Source: Scatomorpha sp040765295 (lineage in GTDB: Bacteria > Bacillota > Clostridia > Oscillospirales > Oscillospiraceae). From it: a stretch of DNA of 64,000 nt. Shown here piece by piece: positions 39,314 through 48,828 of this stretch; position 1 is the stretch's first letter; the number at the start of each line of letters is the position of its first letter. The position numbers and the translations under genes are program-made. Below the pieces are notes generated by a model. The model searched no databases and had not been told where the DNA came from. It saw nothing but the letters and a program-made list of their open reading frames with translations. The stretch covers positions 1,488,001 to 1,552,000 of the forward strand of contig JAXGSB010000001.1 in assembly GCA_040765295.1 (NCBI GenBank), read 5' to 3'.

Positions 39314-42139
39314 ATGAGAGATAAGATATACATAAAAGGTGCAAGAGAAAATAATCTGAAAAATATAGAACTTGAGATTCCCAGGGACAAGCTTGTTGTT
39401 ATTACCGGAATTTCCGGCAGCGGTAAATCGAGCCTTGCTTTTGATACTCTTTATGCGGAAGGCCAGAGGCGCTATGTGGAGTCTCTTTCCAGCTATGCCC
39501 GAATGTTCCTCGGGCAGATGCGGAAGCCCGATGTGGACTATATTGACGGGCTTTCCCCCGCCATTTCCATTGACCAAAAAACAAGCAGCCGCAATCCTCG
39601 TTCGACCGTGGGTACCGTCACCGAAATATATGACTATCTCAGGCTGCTCTGGGCCAGAGTCGGTCACGCTCACTGCCCTAACTGCGGCAAGGAAATTAAA
39701 ACCCAAACTATCGACCAGATTTTAGACTCTGTTTTAAAGCTTCCTCAGGGTACTCGCTTTATGGTTCTCTCCCCTCTCGTGAGAGGTCGAAAGGGTGAGC
39801 ACGCCAAAGTTTTTGAGGAGGCCAGAAGCTCGGGTTTTGTTAGAGTCAGAGTTGACGGCGAAATAAGAGGGCTGGATGAGGAAATTGTCCTTGATAAAAA
39901 CAAAAAGCATCACATTGAACTTGTTGTAGACAGACTCAGCCTTAAAGAGAAAATAGAGAGACGCCTCAGCGACTCCTTGGAAACTGCCGCAAAACTCTCA
40001 AACGGTCTTGTTATCATAAACACGCCGGATGACGGAAAAGACAGACTCTACTCCCAAAACTATGCCTGCGAGGACTGCGGCATAAATATGGAGGAGCTGA
40101 GTCCGCGTTTTTTCTCATTCAACAGTCCTCAGGGCGCTTGTCACTTATGTGCCGGCTTGGGATCACAGCTTAGAGCAGATGCCTCTCTTATAATACCGAA
40201 CGACTCGCTCTCTTTGAGAGAGGGCGCTGTGGATGTTCCCGGCTGGAACAACTTTAAGCCCGACTCGGTGACAATGATTTACTTCGAGGCTCTGGCTGAA
40301 AAATATAATTTCAGCTTGAACACAAAATACAAGGATTTGCCTGAAGGTATAAAGAAAATTATCCTCTACGGCACGGGGAGCGAAAAGCTGGAGCTTAAAT
40401 ACAAAACCGGCTCCGGTTATAGGACTTATCGCCAGCCCTTTGAGGGGATTTTGAACAATGTGGAGCGCCGTTACAGAGAGACTCAGTCTTCCTATATGAG
40501 GGAAGAGTACGAGGCTCTGATGCTTGAACATCCCTGCCCCGAATGCCAAGGCAAGAGGCTTAAAAAAGAGGCTTTATCCGTGTATGTCGGCGGATTGAAC
40601 ATACATGAGTTCTGCGAAATGCCCGTTTCCGAATCTTTGAAGTTTATTGAAGACCTTAAGCTCAGCGAAAAGGAAACTGTTATTGCCGCGCAGATTCGCA
40701 AGGAAATCATAAGCAGGCTTGAATTTTTAAACAGTGTGGGGCTGAGCTATCTTACGCTTTCACGCTCGGCCTCCACCCTCTCGGGCGGTGAGAGCCAGAG
40801 GATAAGGCTTGCGACCCAAATAGGCTCTTCGCTCATGGGCGTGCTCTACATCCTGGACGAGCCCTCGATAGGCCTGCACAGAAGGGACAGCGAAAAACTT
40901 ATCCGCACGCTCAAGGGACTTCGCGACCTCGGCAACAGTGTCATCGTCGTTGAGCACGACAAGGAAACCATGCGAAACGCCGATTTCATTGTGGATATGG
41001 GGCCGGGCGCCGGTGCGCACGGCGGCGAAATCGTGGCCATAGGCCCGCCTGAGGCAATTTGCAAAAATCCCAAAAGCCTGACCGGACAGTATCTCACGGG
41101 CAAGAAAAAGATTCCTCTGCCCAAGACGAGGCGGGAAATTACCGACAGGCGCATAAAAATTATCGGCGCTGAGGAAAACAATCTTAAGAAGATAGATGTT
41201 GAAATTCCTCTCGGCACACTAACCTGTGTTAGCGGCGTTTCGGGCAGCGGAAAATCGAGCTTAGTTAACGAAATCATATATAAGGCCCTTGCCGCCGAAC
41301 GAAACAGAGCCAAGCTCCGTCCGGGAAAATTTGTCCGCATTGAGGGTTCAGAGCTGATTGACAAGGTTATCTGCATTGACCAGTCGCCCATAGGCCGCAC
41401 CCCACGTTCCAATCCTGCAACATACACCGGACTCTTCGACGGCATAAGGGAGCTTTATTCCATGACGCCCGACGCCCGTCTCAGAGGCTATGACAAAGGG
41501 AGATTTTCGTTTAATGTGAAAGGCGGCCGCTGCGAGGCCTGCAGAGGCGACGGCTCGCTGAGAATTGAAATGCATTTCCTGCCGGATGTATATGTCGACT
41601 GCGACGTGTGCAAGGGCAAGAGATACAACAGAGAAACTTTGGAGGTCCGCTACAAGGGCAAGAACATCTCGGATGTTCTTGACATGACCGTCGACGAGGC
41701 TCTTGACTTTTTCTCGAGCATACCGAAGCTGGTGAAAAAGCTGAGCGTGCTCAGAGATGTCGGCCTCGGCTATATGAAGCTCGGCCAGTCCTCTGTCAGT
41801 CTCTCAGGCGGCGAGGCGCAGAGAGTGAAGCTCGCCACCGAACTCTCGAAGCGCTCTACCGGCAACACCCTCTATGTTTTGGACGAGCCTACCACAGGGC
41901 TCCATGAGGCGGATGTGGCAAGACTTGTTGAAATCTTGCATAGATTGACCGACTCGGGCAACACTGTTATTGTAATAGAACACGACCTTGATGTTCTCAA
42001 GGTCGCGGACTACATCATAGACCTCGGTCCCGAGGGCGGCGATGCCGGCGGGGAGCTTCTTTTTGCCGGCCGTCCTGAAGATTTGCTAAACTGTCCTCGA
42101 AGCTACACCGGAAAATATATGAAGGAAGTTCTTGAATGA
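39314..42139 (+). CDS. uvrA: Excinuclease ABC subunit A
   Basis: A 941-aa DNA-damage recognition ATPase of nucleotide excision repair. It has two ABC modules: Walker A GISGSGKSSLAFDTLYAEGQRRYVE and GVSGSGKSSLVNEIIY, ABC signatures LSGGESQRIRLATQIGS and LSGGEAQRVKLATEL, and Walker B YILDEPSIGLH and YVLDEPTTGLH. The zinc modules are CPNCGKE, CEDCG with CHLC, and CEAC with CDVCKGKRYN. Full length. It is not beside uvrB here. The next gene overlaps its stop by 4 bp (ATGA), so uvrA heads a compact run reaching at least to comF. Confidence 0.98.
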   Translation: MRDKIYIKGARENNLKNIELEIPRDKLVVITGISGSGKSSLAFDTLYAEGQRRYVESLSSYARMFLGQMRKPDVDYIDGLSPAISIDQKTSSRNPRSTVGTVTEIYDYLRLLWARVGHAHCPNCGKEIKTQTIDQILDSVLKLPQGTRFMVLSPLVRGRKGEHAKVFEEARSSGFVRVRVDGEIRGLDEEIVLDKNKKHHIELVVDRLSLKEKIERRLSDSLETAAKLSNGLVIINTPDDGKDRLYSQNYACEDCGINMEELSPRFFSFNSPQGACHLCAGLGSQLRADASLIIPNDSLSLREGAVDVPGWNNFKPDSVTMIYFEALAEKYNFSLNTKYKDLPEGIKKIILYGTGSEKLELKYKTGSGYRTYRQPFEGILNNVERRYRETQSSYMREEYEALMLEHPCPECQGKRLKKEALSVYVGGLNIHEFCEMPVSESLKFIEDLKLSEKETVIAAQIRKEIISRLEFLNSVGLSYLTLSRSASTLSGGESQRIRLATQIGSSLMGVLYILDEPSIGLHRRDSEKLIRTLKGLRDLGNSVIVVEHDKETMRNADFIVDMGPGAGAHGGEIVAIGPPEAICKNPKSLTGQYLTGKKKIPLPKTRREITDRRIKIIGAEENNLKKIDVEIPLGTLTCVSGVSGSGKSSLVNEIIYKALAAERNRAKLRPGKFVRIEGSELIDKVICIDQSPIGRTPRSNPATYTGLFDGIRELYSMTPDARLRGYDKGRFSFNVKGGRCEACRGDGSLRIEMHFLPDVYVDCDVCKGKRYNRETLEVRYKGKNISDVLDMTVDEALDFFSSIPKLVKKLSVLRDVGLGYMKLGQSSVSLSGGEAQRVKLATELSKRSTGNTLYVLDEPTTGLHEADVARLVEILHRLTDSGNTVIVIEHDLDVLKVADYIIDLGPEGGDAGGELLFAGRPEDLLNCPRSYTGKYMKEVLE

Positions 42140-42627
42140 TGGGTTTTTTCGCCTACATTGAACAATTTTATTTGGGGAAAATACTCGCGACTTTCCTGAC
42201 CGCTATGCTGCCCGTTCTTGAGCTTCGGGCCTCTGTCCCCTTGGGCATTTCTCTGGGGCTGGATTACAGGCTGGTCTTTTTTCTGAGTGTTTTGGGCAAC
42301 ATGATACCTGTTCCCTTTATCATAGTTCTAATCACTAAGATAATGGATTTTTTGGCCTTGCGCAGTGCGCGCTTGGCTGCCTTTAAAACCAAGCTCTACA
42401 GTCACGCAGAGGGCAAATGGGCGAAGGTAAAAAAATGGCAGCTCTTCGGCCTTTTCGTCTTGGTTGCAATTCCGCTTCCGGGCACAGGGGCCTGGACAGG
42501 CGGCCTTATAGCCGCCCTCATCGCTCTTGATTTTAAAAAAGCTATGGCCGCCATTTTCTTCGGTGTTCTGGCTTCGGGCATTATTGTCACCCTTGTCTGT
42601 CTGGGCGTCGGATTCTTTATAGCTTAA
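42136..42627 (+). CDS. Small multidrug-export-type membrane protein (COG2426)
   Basis: A 163-aa membrane protein with about four hydrophobic segments, of the putative small multi-drug export family. Diagnostic stretches are LPVLELRASVPLGISLGL near the N-terminus, GNMIPVPFIIV, and FVLVAIPLPGTGAWTGGLIAALI in the third segment. The family name rests on weak functional evidence, so the transported species is unknown. Two adjacent ATG codons (42136 and 42139) overlap the uvrA stop. recD2 follows by 3 bp. Confidence 0.85.
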   Translation: MMGFFAYIEQFYLGKILATFLTAMLPVLELRASVPLGISLGLDYRLVFFLSVLGNMIPVPFIIVLITKIMDFLALRSARLAAFKTKLYSHAEGKWAKVKKWQLFGLFVLVAIPLPGTGAWTGGLIAALIALDFKKAMAAIFFGVLASGIIVTLVCLGVGFFIA

Positions 42628-42630
42628 GCA

Positions 42631-44844
42631 ATGTCGGATATTTTTGAAATCAGCGGAATAATAAAATCTCTTGTCTACACCGACGAGGCCTCGGGCTACT
42701 GTGTTCTGAGAATAGTCGGCGATGATGAGCTGGAATATACCGTAACGGGCACACTTCCGGGCGCCCGCGTTGCCATGACGCTTTCTGCCCGAGTCTCGGA
42801 AGTGATACATCCCAAGCACGGCCGGCAGTTTGAGGCCGAGTCGCATGAACTTTTTCTGCCGGAAACTGTGGACGATATATTTTCGTTTTTAGCGGCGGGC
42901 TCCATACCGGGCATTGCGGAAAAAACCGCTAAGCTGATTGTTGACAGCTTCGGAGCGGAGAGCTTGCAGGTTATAGAGACAGCTCCCAGAAAACTTGTCG
43001 AAAAGATAAAAGGTCTCGGTCTCAAGCGCGCTGAAAATATTTCGAAGAATTTTAACAGGCAGTGTGAACTTCTCTCACTGACGAGTTTTTTGAGCTCGTT
43101 TAAGATAAGCTCCGTATTTGCCATGCCTCTTTTCTTTTCCTACGGAAGCTCCGCGGTGGAGAAAGTTTGTGACAATCCCTACATCCTCTCGATGCCGCAC
43201 ATAGGAGCGAGTTTCTCCTCGGCCGACTCCCTTGCACTCTCGCTCGGGCTGAGCTATGAGAGCTCTGAAAGGGTGGCCGCTGCCGTCATATACGAGCTCA
43301 GACACAACGCGGATTTCGGCCACTGCTTCATCCCCAGAGACAAACTTGTCTCTGCTACGTCCATATTTATAGATGTTCCGGAGCAAAAGGTTGAGGAGGC
43401 AATCGACTTCTTAATATCTCGCAAAGAAATTTATCTCAGCGATATTAACGGACTTCTTGTTTGTTATTTGCAGAAGATTTTCTTCGCTGAGAGAGAGCTG
43501 AGCGAAAGACTCGGGGAAATGCTCTCTAAGAGCGATGAAGAAAAGCGCTTTGACGGGGCTGTAATAGAGCGTTTTTGTGAAGATAATGGGGTGCGCTTCT
43601 CTGCTGAGCAGAAAGAAGCTATAGAGCTTGCCTCGGAAAAGAACATACTGCTTATCGGCGGCGGTCCGGGCACGGGCAAAACCTTTCTTATCGGCGTTAT
43701 CATAGAACTTTATAAGAGCCTTGGAAAAAAGACCCTTATAGCAGCTCCCACCGGCAGAGCCGCAAAGCGCATAAGCGAGCTTACGGGAAACGAGGCCTTT
43801 ACTATTCACCGTATGCTGGGCGCTTCTTTTGCCGAGGGCGCCCAGGAAACCGTCTTTGAAAAGGACGAGGACGACCCCTTAGACACCGATCTGCTTATCC
43901 TTGATGAGTGCTCGATGCTCGATGTTGAGCTTTTAAATTCCTGCCTTAAGGCCCTGTCGCATTCCGCTTCCCTTATTTTAGTCGGCGACTCCAATCAGCT
44001 TCCGAGCATAGGCCCCGGCTCCGTCTTTGCCGATCTCGAGAAAAACGAAAGTCTTCCGAAGGTAATCCTACGTGAGATTTTCAGACAGAGCGAGCAGAGC
44101 AATATGGTGAGGGTTGCGCACAGAATATTGAAAAAAGAAAAACCCGAGCTGTTTTATCGGGATGGCGATTTTTTCTTTATGAAGGCTTATGAGCCCGAGG
44201 CGCTTTATACTCTTATCTTAGACTTGATACAGCGCCGTTTGCCTGTGAACATGGGCATCAGTCCCGATGAGATACAGGTTTTGAGTCCCACTAAAAAAGG
44301 ACCTGTGGGCACGCTTTACCTTAACAGGCTTTTGCAAGAGGCCTTAAATCCCAAAAGTCCGGACAAAAAAGAAAAAATTTTCGGCTCAAATGTCTTTCGA
44401 GTAGGCGATAGAGTAATGCAAAGCCGGAATAACTATGATATACTGTATAGACAAGATTCGTATTTGGGGGCAGGTATTTACAACGGAGATATCGGCTATA
44501 TTCTGGATATTGACCCAATATCGGAAACACTCAGCATAGACTTCGAGGGTAAAGTTGCCGAGTACGACTATCTTCAGCTTTCCGACCTAACGCATGCATG
44601 GGCAATAAGTGTGCACAAAGCTCAGGGAAGCGAGTACAAGGCTTGCATTTTGGCTCTTTTACAGGTTCCGAAACCTCTTATGAGCCAAAGTATATTTTAT
44701 ACGGCAATAAGCAGGGCGAAAGAGCTTATGATAGTTGCCGGCGATGAGAATGCGGCCTTCGCAATGATAGCGAGCGATAAAAAATCAAAGCGATTCAGCG
44801 GTCTTAGGGCCAGACTTTCAGGTGAGGTGGCGGATTATTTATGA
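42631..44844 (+). CDS. recD2: RecD2-type ATP-dependent DNA helicase
   Basis: A 737-aa 5'-3' superfamily 1B helicase. The N-terminal region (about residues 1-320) contains an OB-like start and paired helix-hairpin-helix repeats (FLAAGSIPGIAEKTAKLIV, KIKGLGLKRAENISKNF) typical of RecD2. Motif I is GGGPGTGKTFLIG, motif II LILDECSMLD, motif III LVGDSNQLPSIGPGSVFADL, and motif VI TAISRAKELMIVAG. RecD2 works without RecBC in genome maintenance. ATG comes 3 bp after the preceding stop and has no strong ribosome-binding site, so it relies on coupling. comF overlaps its stop by 4 bp. Confidence 0.95.
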   Translation: MSDIFEISGIIKSLVYTDEASGYCVLRIVGDDELEYTVTGTLPGARVAMTLSARVSEVIHPKHGRQFEAESHELFLPETVDDIFSFLAAGSIPGIAEKTAKLIVDSFGAESLQVIETAPRKLVEKIKGLGLKRAENISKNFNRQCELLSLTSFLSSFKISSVFAMPLFFSYGSSAVEKVCDNPYILSMPHIGASFSSADSLALSLGLSYESSERVAAAVIYELRHNADFGHCFIPRDKLVSATSIFIDVPEQKVEEAIDFLISRKEIYLSDINGLLVCYLQKIFFAERELSERLGEMLSKSDEEKRFDGAVIERFCEDNGVRFSAEQKEAIELASEKNILLIGGGPGTGKTFLIGVIIELYKSLGKKTLIAAPTGRAAKRISELTGNEAFTIHRMLGASFAEGAQETVFEKDEDDPLDTDLLILDECSMLDVELLNSCLKALSHSASLILVGDSNQLPSIGPGSVFADLEKNESLPKVILREIFRQSEQSNMVRVAHRILKKEKPELFYRDGDFFFMKAYEPEALYTLILDLIQRRLPVNMGISPDEIQVLSPTKKGPVGTLYLNRLLQEALNPKSPDKKEKIFGSNVFRVGDRVMQSRNNYDILYRQDSYLGAGIYNGDIGYILDIDPISETLSIDFEGKVAEYDYLQLSDLTHAWAISVHKAQGSEYKACILALLQVPKPLMSQSIFYTAISRAKELMIVAGDENAAFAMIASDKKSKRFSGLRARLSGEVADYL

Positions 44845-45497
44845 GTTTTCTGAAAACACTTTTGGACGTCCTCTTTCCTCCGCGCTGTGTATTCTGCAGC
44901 GCAATCTTAAAGTCGGGGAAAATCGGTGTTTGCATGTCGTGCATTGAGAATCTCCCCTATGTGAAAAAGAATGAACTTCCAAAGATTGAGTTTGTGGATG
45001 AGTTCACATCGTCTTTTAAATATCAGGCAAGCGTAAGAGATTCAATTCTGCGCTACAAGTTTGACGGCCGCAGTGTATATGCAACGACCTATGCCCATAT
45101 TCTGGCCGAAAACATCAGGGAAAATCTTGGCGGCAAGTTCAATCTGATCACTTGGGTACCTCTTTCAAACCAGAGACTGGATGAGAGAGGCTATGATCAG
45201 GCGATGCTCATAGCCATGGCCACTGCCTTGGATCTTAATGACGTGGCTGTGGAAACTCTGCGCAAGAGCACACACACGGAGCCCCAGTCGAGCAAAGGCG
45301 GACTCAGTGAGAGAAAAGCCAATATCTCGGGGGCCTACGAGCTTACAGATCCGGAGCTGGTTGAGGGCAAGAGGGTCCTTCTTATAGACGATATAGTCAC
45401 TACCGGCGCCACCGTATCGGAGTGCGCAAGAATACTCAGAGAGGGCGGCGCGGCGGCAGTCTACTGTGCATCGCTGGCTTATAACGTAAGATATTAA
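44841..45497 (+). CDS. comF: ComF family phosphoribosyltransferase-like protein
   Basis: A 218-aa protein. An N-terminal zinc finger (CVFCSAILKSGKIGVCMSC) precedes a type I phosphoribosyltransferase fold with the PRPP-loop VLLIDDIVTTGATVSECARIL. The internal YKFDGRSVYATTYAHIL and WVPLSNQRLDERGYDQAMLIA stretches are characteristic of ComF/GntX. In competent bacteria ComF acts with the ComFA ATPase in uptake of transforming DNA. No comFA is adjacent here, so a competence role is not shown. It overlaps recD2 and precedes mbl by 18 bp. Confidence 0.92.
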   Translation: MSFLKTLLDVLFPPRCVFCSAILKSGKIGVCMSCIENLPYVKKNELPKIEFVDEFTSSFKYQASVRDSILRYKFDGRSVYATTYAHILAENIRENLGGKFNLITWVPLSNQRLDERGYDQAMLIAMATALDLNDVAVETLRKSTHTEPQSSKGGLSERKANISGAYELTDPELVEGKRVLLIDDIVTTGATVSECARILREGGAAAVYCASLAYNVRY

Positions 45498-45515
45498 TAC
45501 ATCTTGAGGTGTTAA

Positions 45516-46547
45516 ATGGTTATTTTTGAAAGAGACATAGCCGTTGATTTGGGAACCTGTGAATCTATGCTCTATGTCAGAGGCAAGGGCATTATGGTTC
45601 GTGAACCGACTATTGTTGCGGTTGATAAATACTCGGGCGAACTTGTTAAAATAGGCAAGGAAGCTCAAAAGACTTTGGGCAGAACTCCCGCAAATATAGT
45701 TCCGATAAATCCCATCGTGAACAGCGTTATCTCAGATTACGACATGACTGTTGCGATGCTGAAGGATCTTGTTTCAAGGATTACATCCTTTAGTCTTTTT
45801 AAGCCCAGAGTTTTAGTAACTGTTCCCGGTACCATAAGCGGTGTTGAGGAGAGAGCTCTTATTGATGCGGTTATAGAGTCGGGAGCAAGAAAGGTCTATC
45901 TTGTTGAAAGTTCTGTTGCCACAGCCTTCGGCGCGGGCGTTGACATCACTAAGCCCGACGGCCACTTGGTCATAGATATCGGCGGAGGCACCACCGACGT
46001 CGCGGTTGTATCAATGGGCGGAGTTGCCGAGTATGAATCCACCAACGTGGCCGGCAGAGAGTTTGACGACTCTATAATCCGCTATTTAAGGCGCAAACAC
46101 AATCTGCTTATCGGCGAAAAGACCGCCGAAGATTTAAAGATAAGCATAGGCAGCATGATAGCCAGAGCAGATGTCGGCTCGGAGGAGGTAAAGGGGCGAG
46201 ACCTTGCCACAGGTCTTCCCAAGTCCGTAAGTGTAAGCTCCTCGGAGTTGGCTGAAGTTTTCATAGAGCCTGCTAAGGCCATACTGGAGTGCGTACATAT
46301 GGTTTTGGAGAGGACTCCTCCCGAGCTTATGGGAGATATCTCACAAAACGGTATTGTCATGTCGGGCGGGGGCAGCCTTATCTTTGGCTTCGACAGATTG
46401 ATAGAGTACGATTTGGGCATAAGGACCATGATAGTGGACGACCCTGTCTCCTGCGCGGTTTACGGCGGCGGCAAGATGCTTTTAAACCTCGACAATATGC
46501 AGGACGGCATGATGAACTTCTCCCGCAAGAGAAGACTGAGAAATTAA
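45516..46547 (+). CDS. mbl: Rod-shape-determining protein of the MreB/Mbl family
   Basis: A 343-aa bacterial actin that guides lateral-wall synthesis. Phosphate-1 motif DIAVDLGTCESMLYVRGKGI, phosphate-2 motif VIDIGGGTTDVAVVSMGG and the adenosine motif MSGGGSLIFGFDRLIE are intact. The usual connecting segment VESSVATAFGAGVDITKPDGH is present. It ends with a basic SRKRRLRN tail. The gene stands alone, without mreC and mreD, which favours Mbl over the operonic MreB. Its plus-strand end faces groEL and the two share a terminator. Confidence 0.93.
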   Translation: MVIFERDIAVDLGTCESMLYVRGKGIMVREPTIVAVDKYSGELVKIGKEAQKTLGRTPANIVPINPIVNSVISDYDMTVAMLKDLVSRITSFSLFKPRVLVTVPGTISGVEERALIDAVIESGARKVYLVESSVATAFGAGVDITKPDGHLVIDIGGGTTDVAVVSMGGVAEYESTNVAGREFDDSIIRYLRRKHNLLIGEKTAEDLKISIGSMIARADVGSEEVKGRDLATGLPKSVSVSSSELAEVFIEPAKAILECVHMVLERTPPELMGDISQNGIVMSGGGSLIFGFDRLIEYDLGIRTMIVDDPVSCAVYGGGKMLLNLDNMQDGMMNFSRKRRLRN

Positions 46548-46563
46548 ACATTAAATATTGGCA

Positions 46564-46636
46564 GAGCGCCGTAGCAACGGCGCTCATTCTTATTGAGATA
46601 AGCAAAAACTGCCGAGCGCTTTGCTCGGCAGTTTTT
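46564..46636. terminator. Tandem hairpins between mbl and groEL
   Basis: The first hairpin is GAGCGCCG/CGGCGCTC (46564-46585). The second is a 14-bp AAAAACTGCCGAGC/GCTCGGCAGTTTTT stem (46604-46636) flanked by A and T runs, a bidirectional terminator for the convergent genes. Confidence 0.88.
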
Positions 46637-46651
46637 GTTTATTATTTAGTA

Positions 46652-48277
46652 TTAATACATTCCGCCCATATCGGGAGCTGCAGGCATCGCTGCGGGAGGC
46701 TCGGGAATGTCGCCCACGGCGGCTTCGGTTGTTAGAACCATGGCTGACACTGAGCAGGAGTTTTCTATTGCGCTGCGGCAGACCTTTGTCGGGTCGATAA
46801 TACCCATCTTGATCATGTTGCCGTATTTGAACTTCTCGGCATCGAAACCGTATCCTTGATCCCTAGAGTTCATGACTTTTTCAAGAACGACCTCTCCGGA
46901 GAGACCTGCATTCTCGGCAATCTGGCGTGTGGGAGCAAGAAGTGCCGCCGCAACAACATTGGCGCCTGTTCTCTCGTCACCCTCAAGGCTCTTTGCAAGT
47001 TTGCTTACCGCCTTGGAGGCTATGATATAGGCCGAGCCGCCGCCGGCGACTATGCCCTCTTCAACTGCTGCCCTTGTTGCATTGAGAGCGTCTTCCATGC
47101 GAAGCTTCTTGTCCTTCATCTCTGCCTCGGTTGCAGCGCCGACTTTGACGACGGCAACTCCGCCCGCAAGCTTGGCAAGCCTTTCCTGAAGCTTCTCTTT
47201 ATCGTAATCGGATGTTGTGATCTCTATCTCATTGTTGATAGCGGCTATTCTGGCCTTGATATCTTCGGCCTTGCCGGCGCCGTCGACTATGATGGTGTTC
47301 TCCTTGGTGACCTTGATCTGTCGGGCACTGCCCAGCATATCGATTGTGGCATCCTTGAGTTCCATACCGAGATCAGTGGAAATGACCTCGCCGCCTGTTA
47401 GAATTGCGATATCCCTGAGCATCTCCTTGCGCCTGTCGCCAAAGCCGGGGGCCTTTACGCAGACCGAGATGAAGGTGCCGCGGAGCTTGTTGAGGATGAT
47501 TGTTGCAAGAGCCTCGCCCTCGACATCCTCGGCTATGATGAGGAGCTTTCTGCCGGCCTGAACTACCTGCTCGAGGAGAGGCAGTATCTCCTGAATGTTT
47601 GAAATCTTCTTATCTGTAATTAAAATTGCAGCGTCGTCTAAAACAGCTTCCATTTTATCGGTATCCGTGACCATGTAGGGAGCTATATAGCCTCTGTCGA
47701 ACTGCATGCCTTCGACTACCTCGGAATAAGTTTCAGCCGTTCTGGACTCCTCGACAGTGATTACACCGTCTCTGCCGACCTTCTCCATTGCCTCGGCTAT
47801 GAGATTGCCTATGTGCTCCTCTCCCGAGGAAATGGCGCCGACTCTGGCTATGTCTTCCATACCGGAAACGGGCTTGCTGTGCTTCTTTATTTCTTCAACC
47901 GCTGCCGATGCCGCCTTCTGCATACCGTTCTTTATTCCCATTGGATTGGCGCCGGCTGCAAGGTTCTTGAGTCCTTCGCCGATCATTTGCTGGGCAAGAA
48001 GGGTAGCTGTAGTGGTGCCGTCGCCTGCGATATCGTTTGTCTTTGTGGAGACCTCGCGGATGAGCTGTGCGCCCATGTTCTCGAACACGTCTTCAAGCTC
48101 AATCTCTTTGGCTATCGTCACACCGTCGTTGGCTATGAGGGGAGCTCCGAACTTTCTTCCGAGCACGACATTGCGTCCCTTGGGTCCTAAAGTGATGGAT
48201 ACTGTATCTGCCAGTTTATCAACACCGATCTTTATGGCTCTGCGAGCCTCTTCACCGTAAATTATATTCTTTGCCAT
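46652..48277 (-). CDS. groL: Chaperonin GroEL
   Basis: A 541-aa 60-kDa chaperonin subunit. Hallmarks are the N-terminal ITLGPKGRNVVLGRKFG, GDGTTTATLLAQQMI with the ATP-site Asp, the apical-domain segment, and AAVEEGIVAGGGSAYI near the C-terminus. It ends with a short GGMY tail (PAAPDMGGMY). It is the second gene of the groES-groEL operon and follows groES by 19 bp. Regulation is by the CIRCE operator upstream of groES. Confidence 0.98.
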   Translation of the reverse strand: MAKNIIYGEEARRAIKIGVDKLADTVSITLGPKGRNVVLGRKFGAPLIANDGVTIAKEIELEDVFENMGAQLIREVSTKTNDIAGDGTTTATLLAQQMIGEGLKNLAAGANPMGIKNGMQKAASAAVEEIKKHSKPVSGMEDIARVGAISSGEEHIGNLIAEAMEKVGRDGVITVEESRTAETYSEVVEGMQFDRGYIAPYMVTDTDKMEAVLDDAAILITDKKISNIQEILPLLEQVVQAGRKLLIIAEDVEGEALATIILNKLRGTFISVCVKAPGFGDRRKEMLRDIAILTGGEVISTDLGMELKDATIDMLGSARQIKVTKENTIIVDGAGKAEDIKARIAAINNEIEITTSDYDKEKLQERLAKLAGGVAVVKVGAATEAEMKDKKLRMEDALNATRAAVEEGIVAGGGSAYIIASKAVSKLAKSLEGDERTGANVVAAALLAPTRQIAENAGLSGEVVLEKVMNSRDQGYGFDAEKFKYGNMIKMGIIDPTKVCRSAIENSCSVSAMVLTTEAAVGDIPEPPAAMPAAPDMGGMY

Positions 48278-48296
48278 ATCTTACATTACCTCCGAT

Positions 48297-48581
48297 TTAT
48301 TCTACTATAGCGAGTATGTCGCTCTGCTTGACTATCATAAGTTCTTCTTCGTCGACCTTCACATTGGTTCCGCTGTATTTGCCTACAAGAACACTCTGCC
48401 CCTTCTCTACGACCATCTTGACTTCATTGCCGTCAATCATTCCGCCGGGACCTACTTCTACTACCGTGTATATCTCGGGCTTTTCTTTGGCTGATCCCGC
48501 CAAGATTATTCCGCTCTTTGTCTTCTCTTCAGCTTCCTGCTGCTTGAGTACAACTCTGTCTGCCAAAGGTTTTAATGTCAT
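48297..48581 (-). CDS. groS: Co-chaperonin GroES
   Basis: A 94-aa lid of the chaperonin. It starts TLKPLADRVVLKQQEAEEKTKSGIIL, with the mobile loop at KTKSGIILAGSAKEKPE, and includes VVEKGQSVLVGKYSGT and the end DILAIVE. The ATG at 48581 is seven bases after GGGAGG; an upstream in-frame ATG would add five non-conserved residues. Promoter and CIRCE lie within 100 bp upstream. Confidence 0.97.
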   Translation of the reverse strand: MTLKPLADRVVLKQQEAEEKTKSGIILAGSAKEKPEIYTVVEVGPGGMIDGNEVKMVVEKGQSVLVGKYSGTNVKVDEEELMIVKQSDILAIVE

Positions 48582-48624
48582 GTAAATGCCTCCCATAAAA
48601 TATTTGTTTTGCCTAAATCAGCAC

Positions 48625-48683
48625 TTAGCACTCGAGCACGTCGAGTGCTAATGTTAGTTTAACACATTTTTGAAAATAGTCAA
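48625..48683 (-). promoter_or_regulatory. groESL promoter with perfect CIRCE operator
   Basis: The CIRCE inverted repeat TTAGCACTC-N9-GAGTGCTAA lies at 48625-48651 without a mismatch. On the minus strand TTGACT (48683-48678) and AAACTA (48660-48655) form the promoter at 17-base spacing. HrcA repression is the expected control. Confidence 0.95.
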
Positions 48684-48828
48684 TACTCAATTTCAGGTTT
48701 TTTATAAAAACTGCAAATAATTTTAAAATTCACACATATTTTGCAGTTTCAGACCGTTTTTTACGCAGATTGCAGACGATTTCTGCAAAAACAGTGTTCA
48801 AGCTGCAAAAAACCGCCTTGTAAATTAT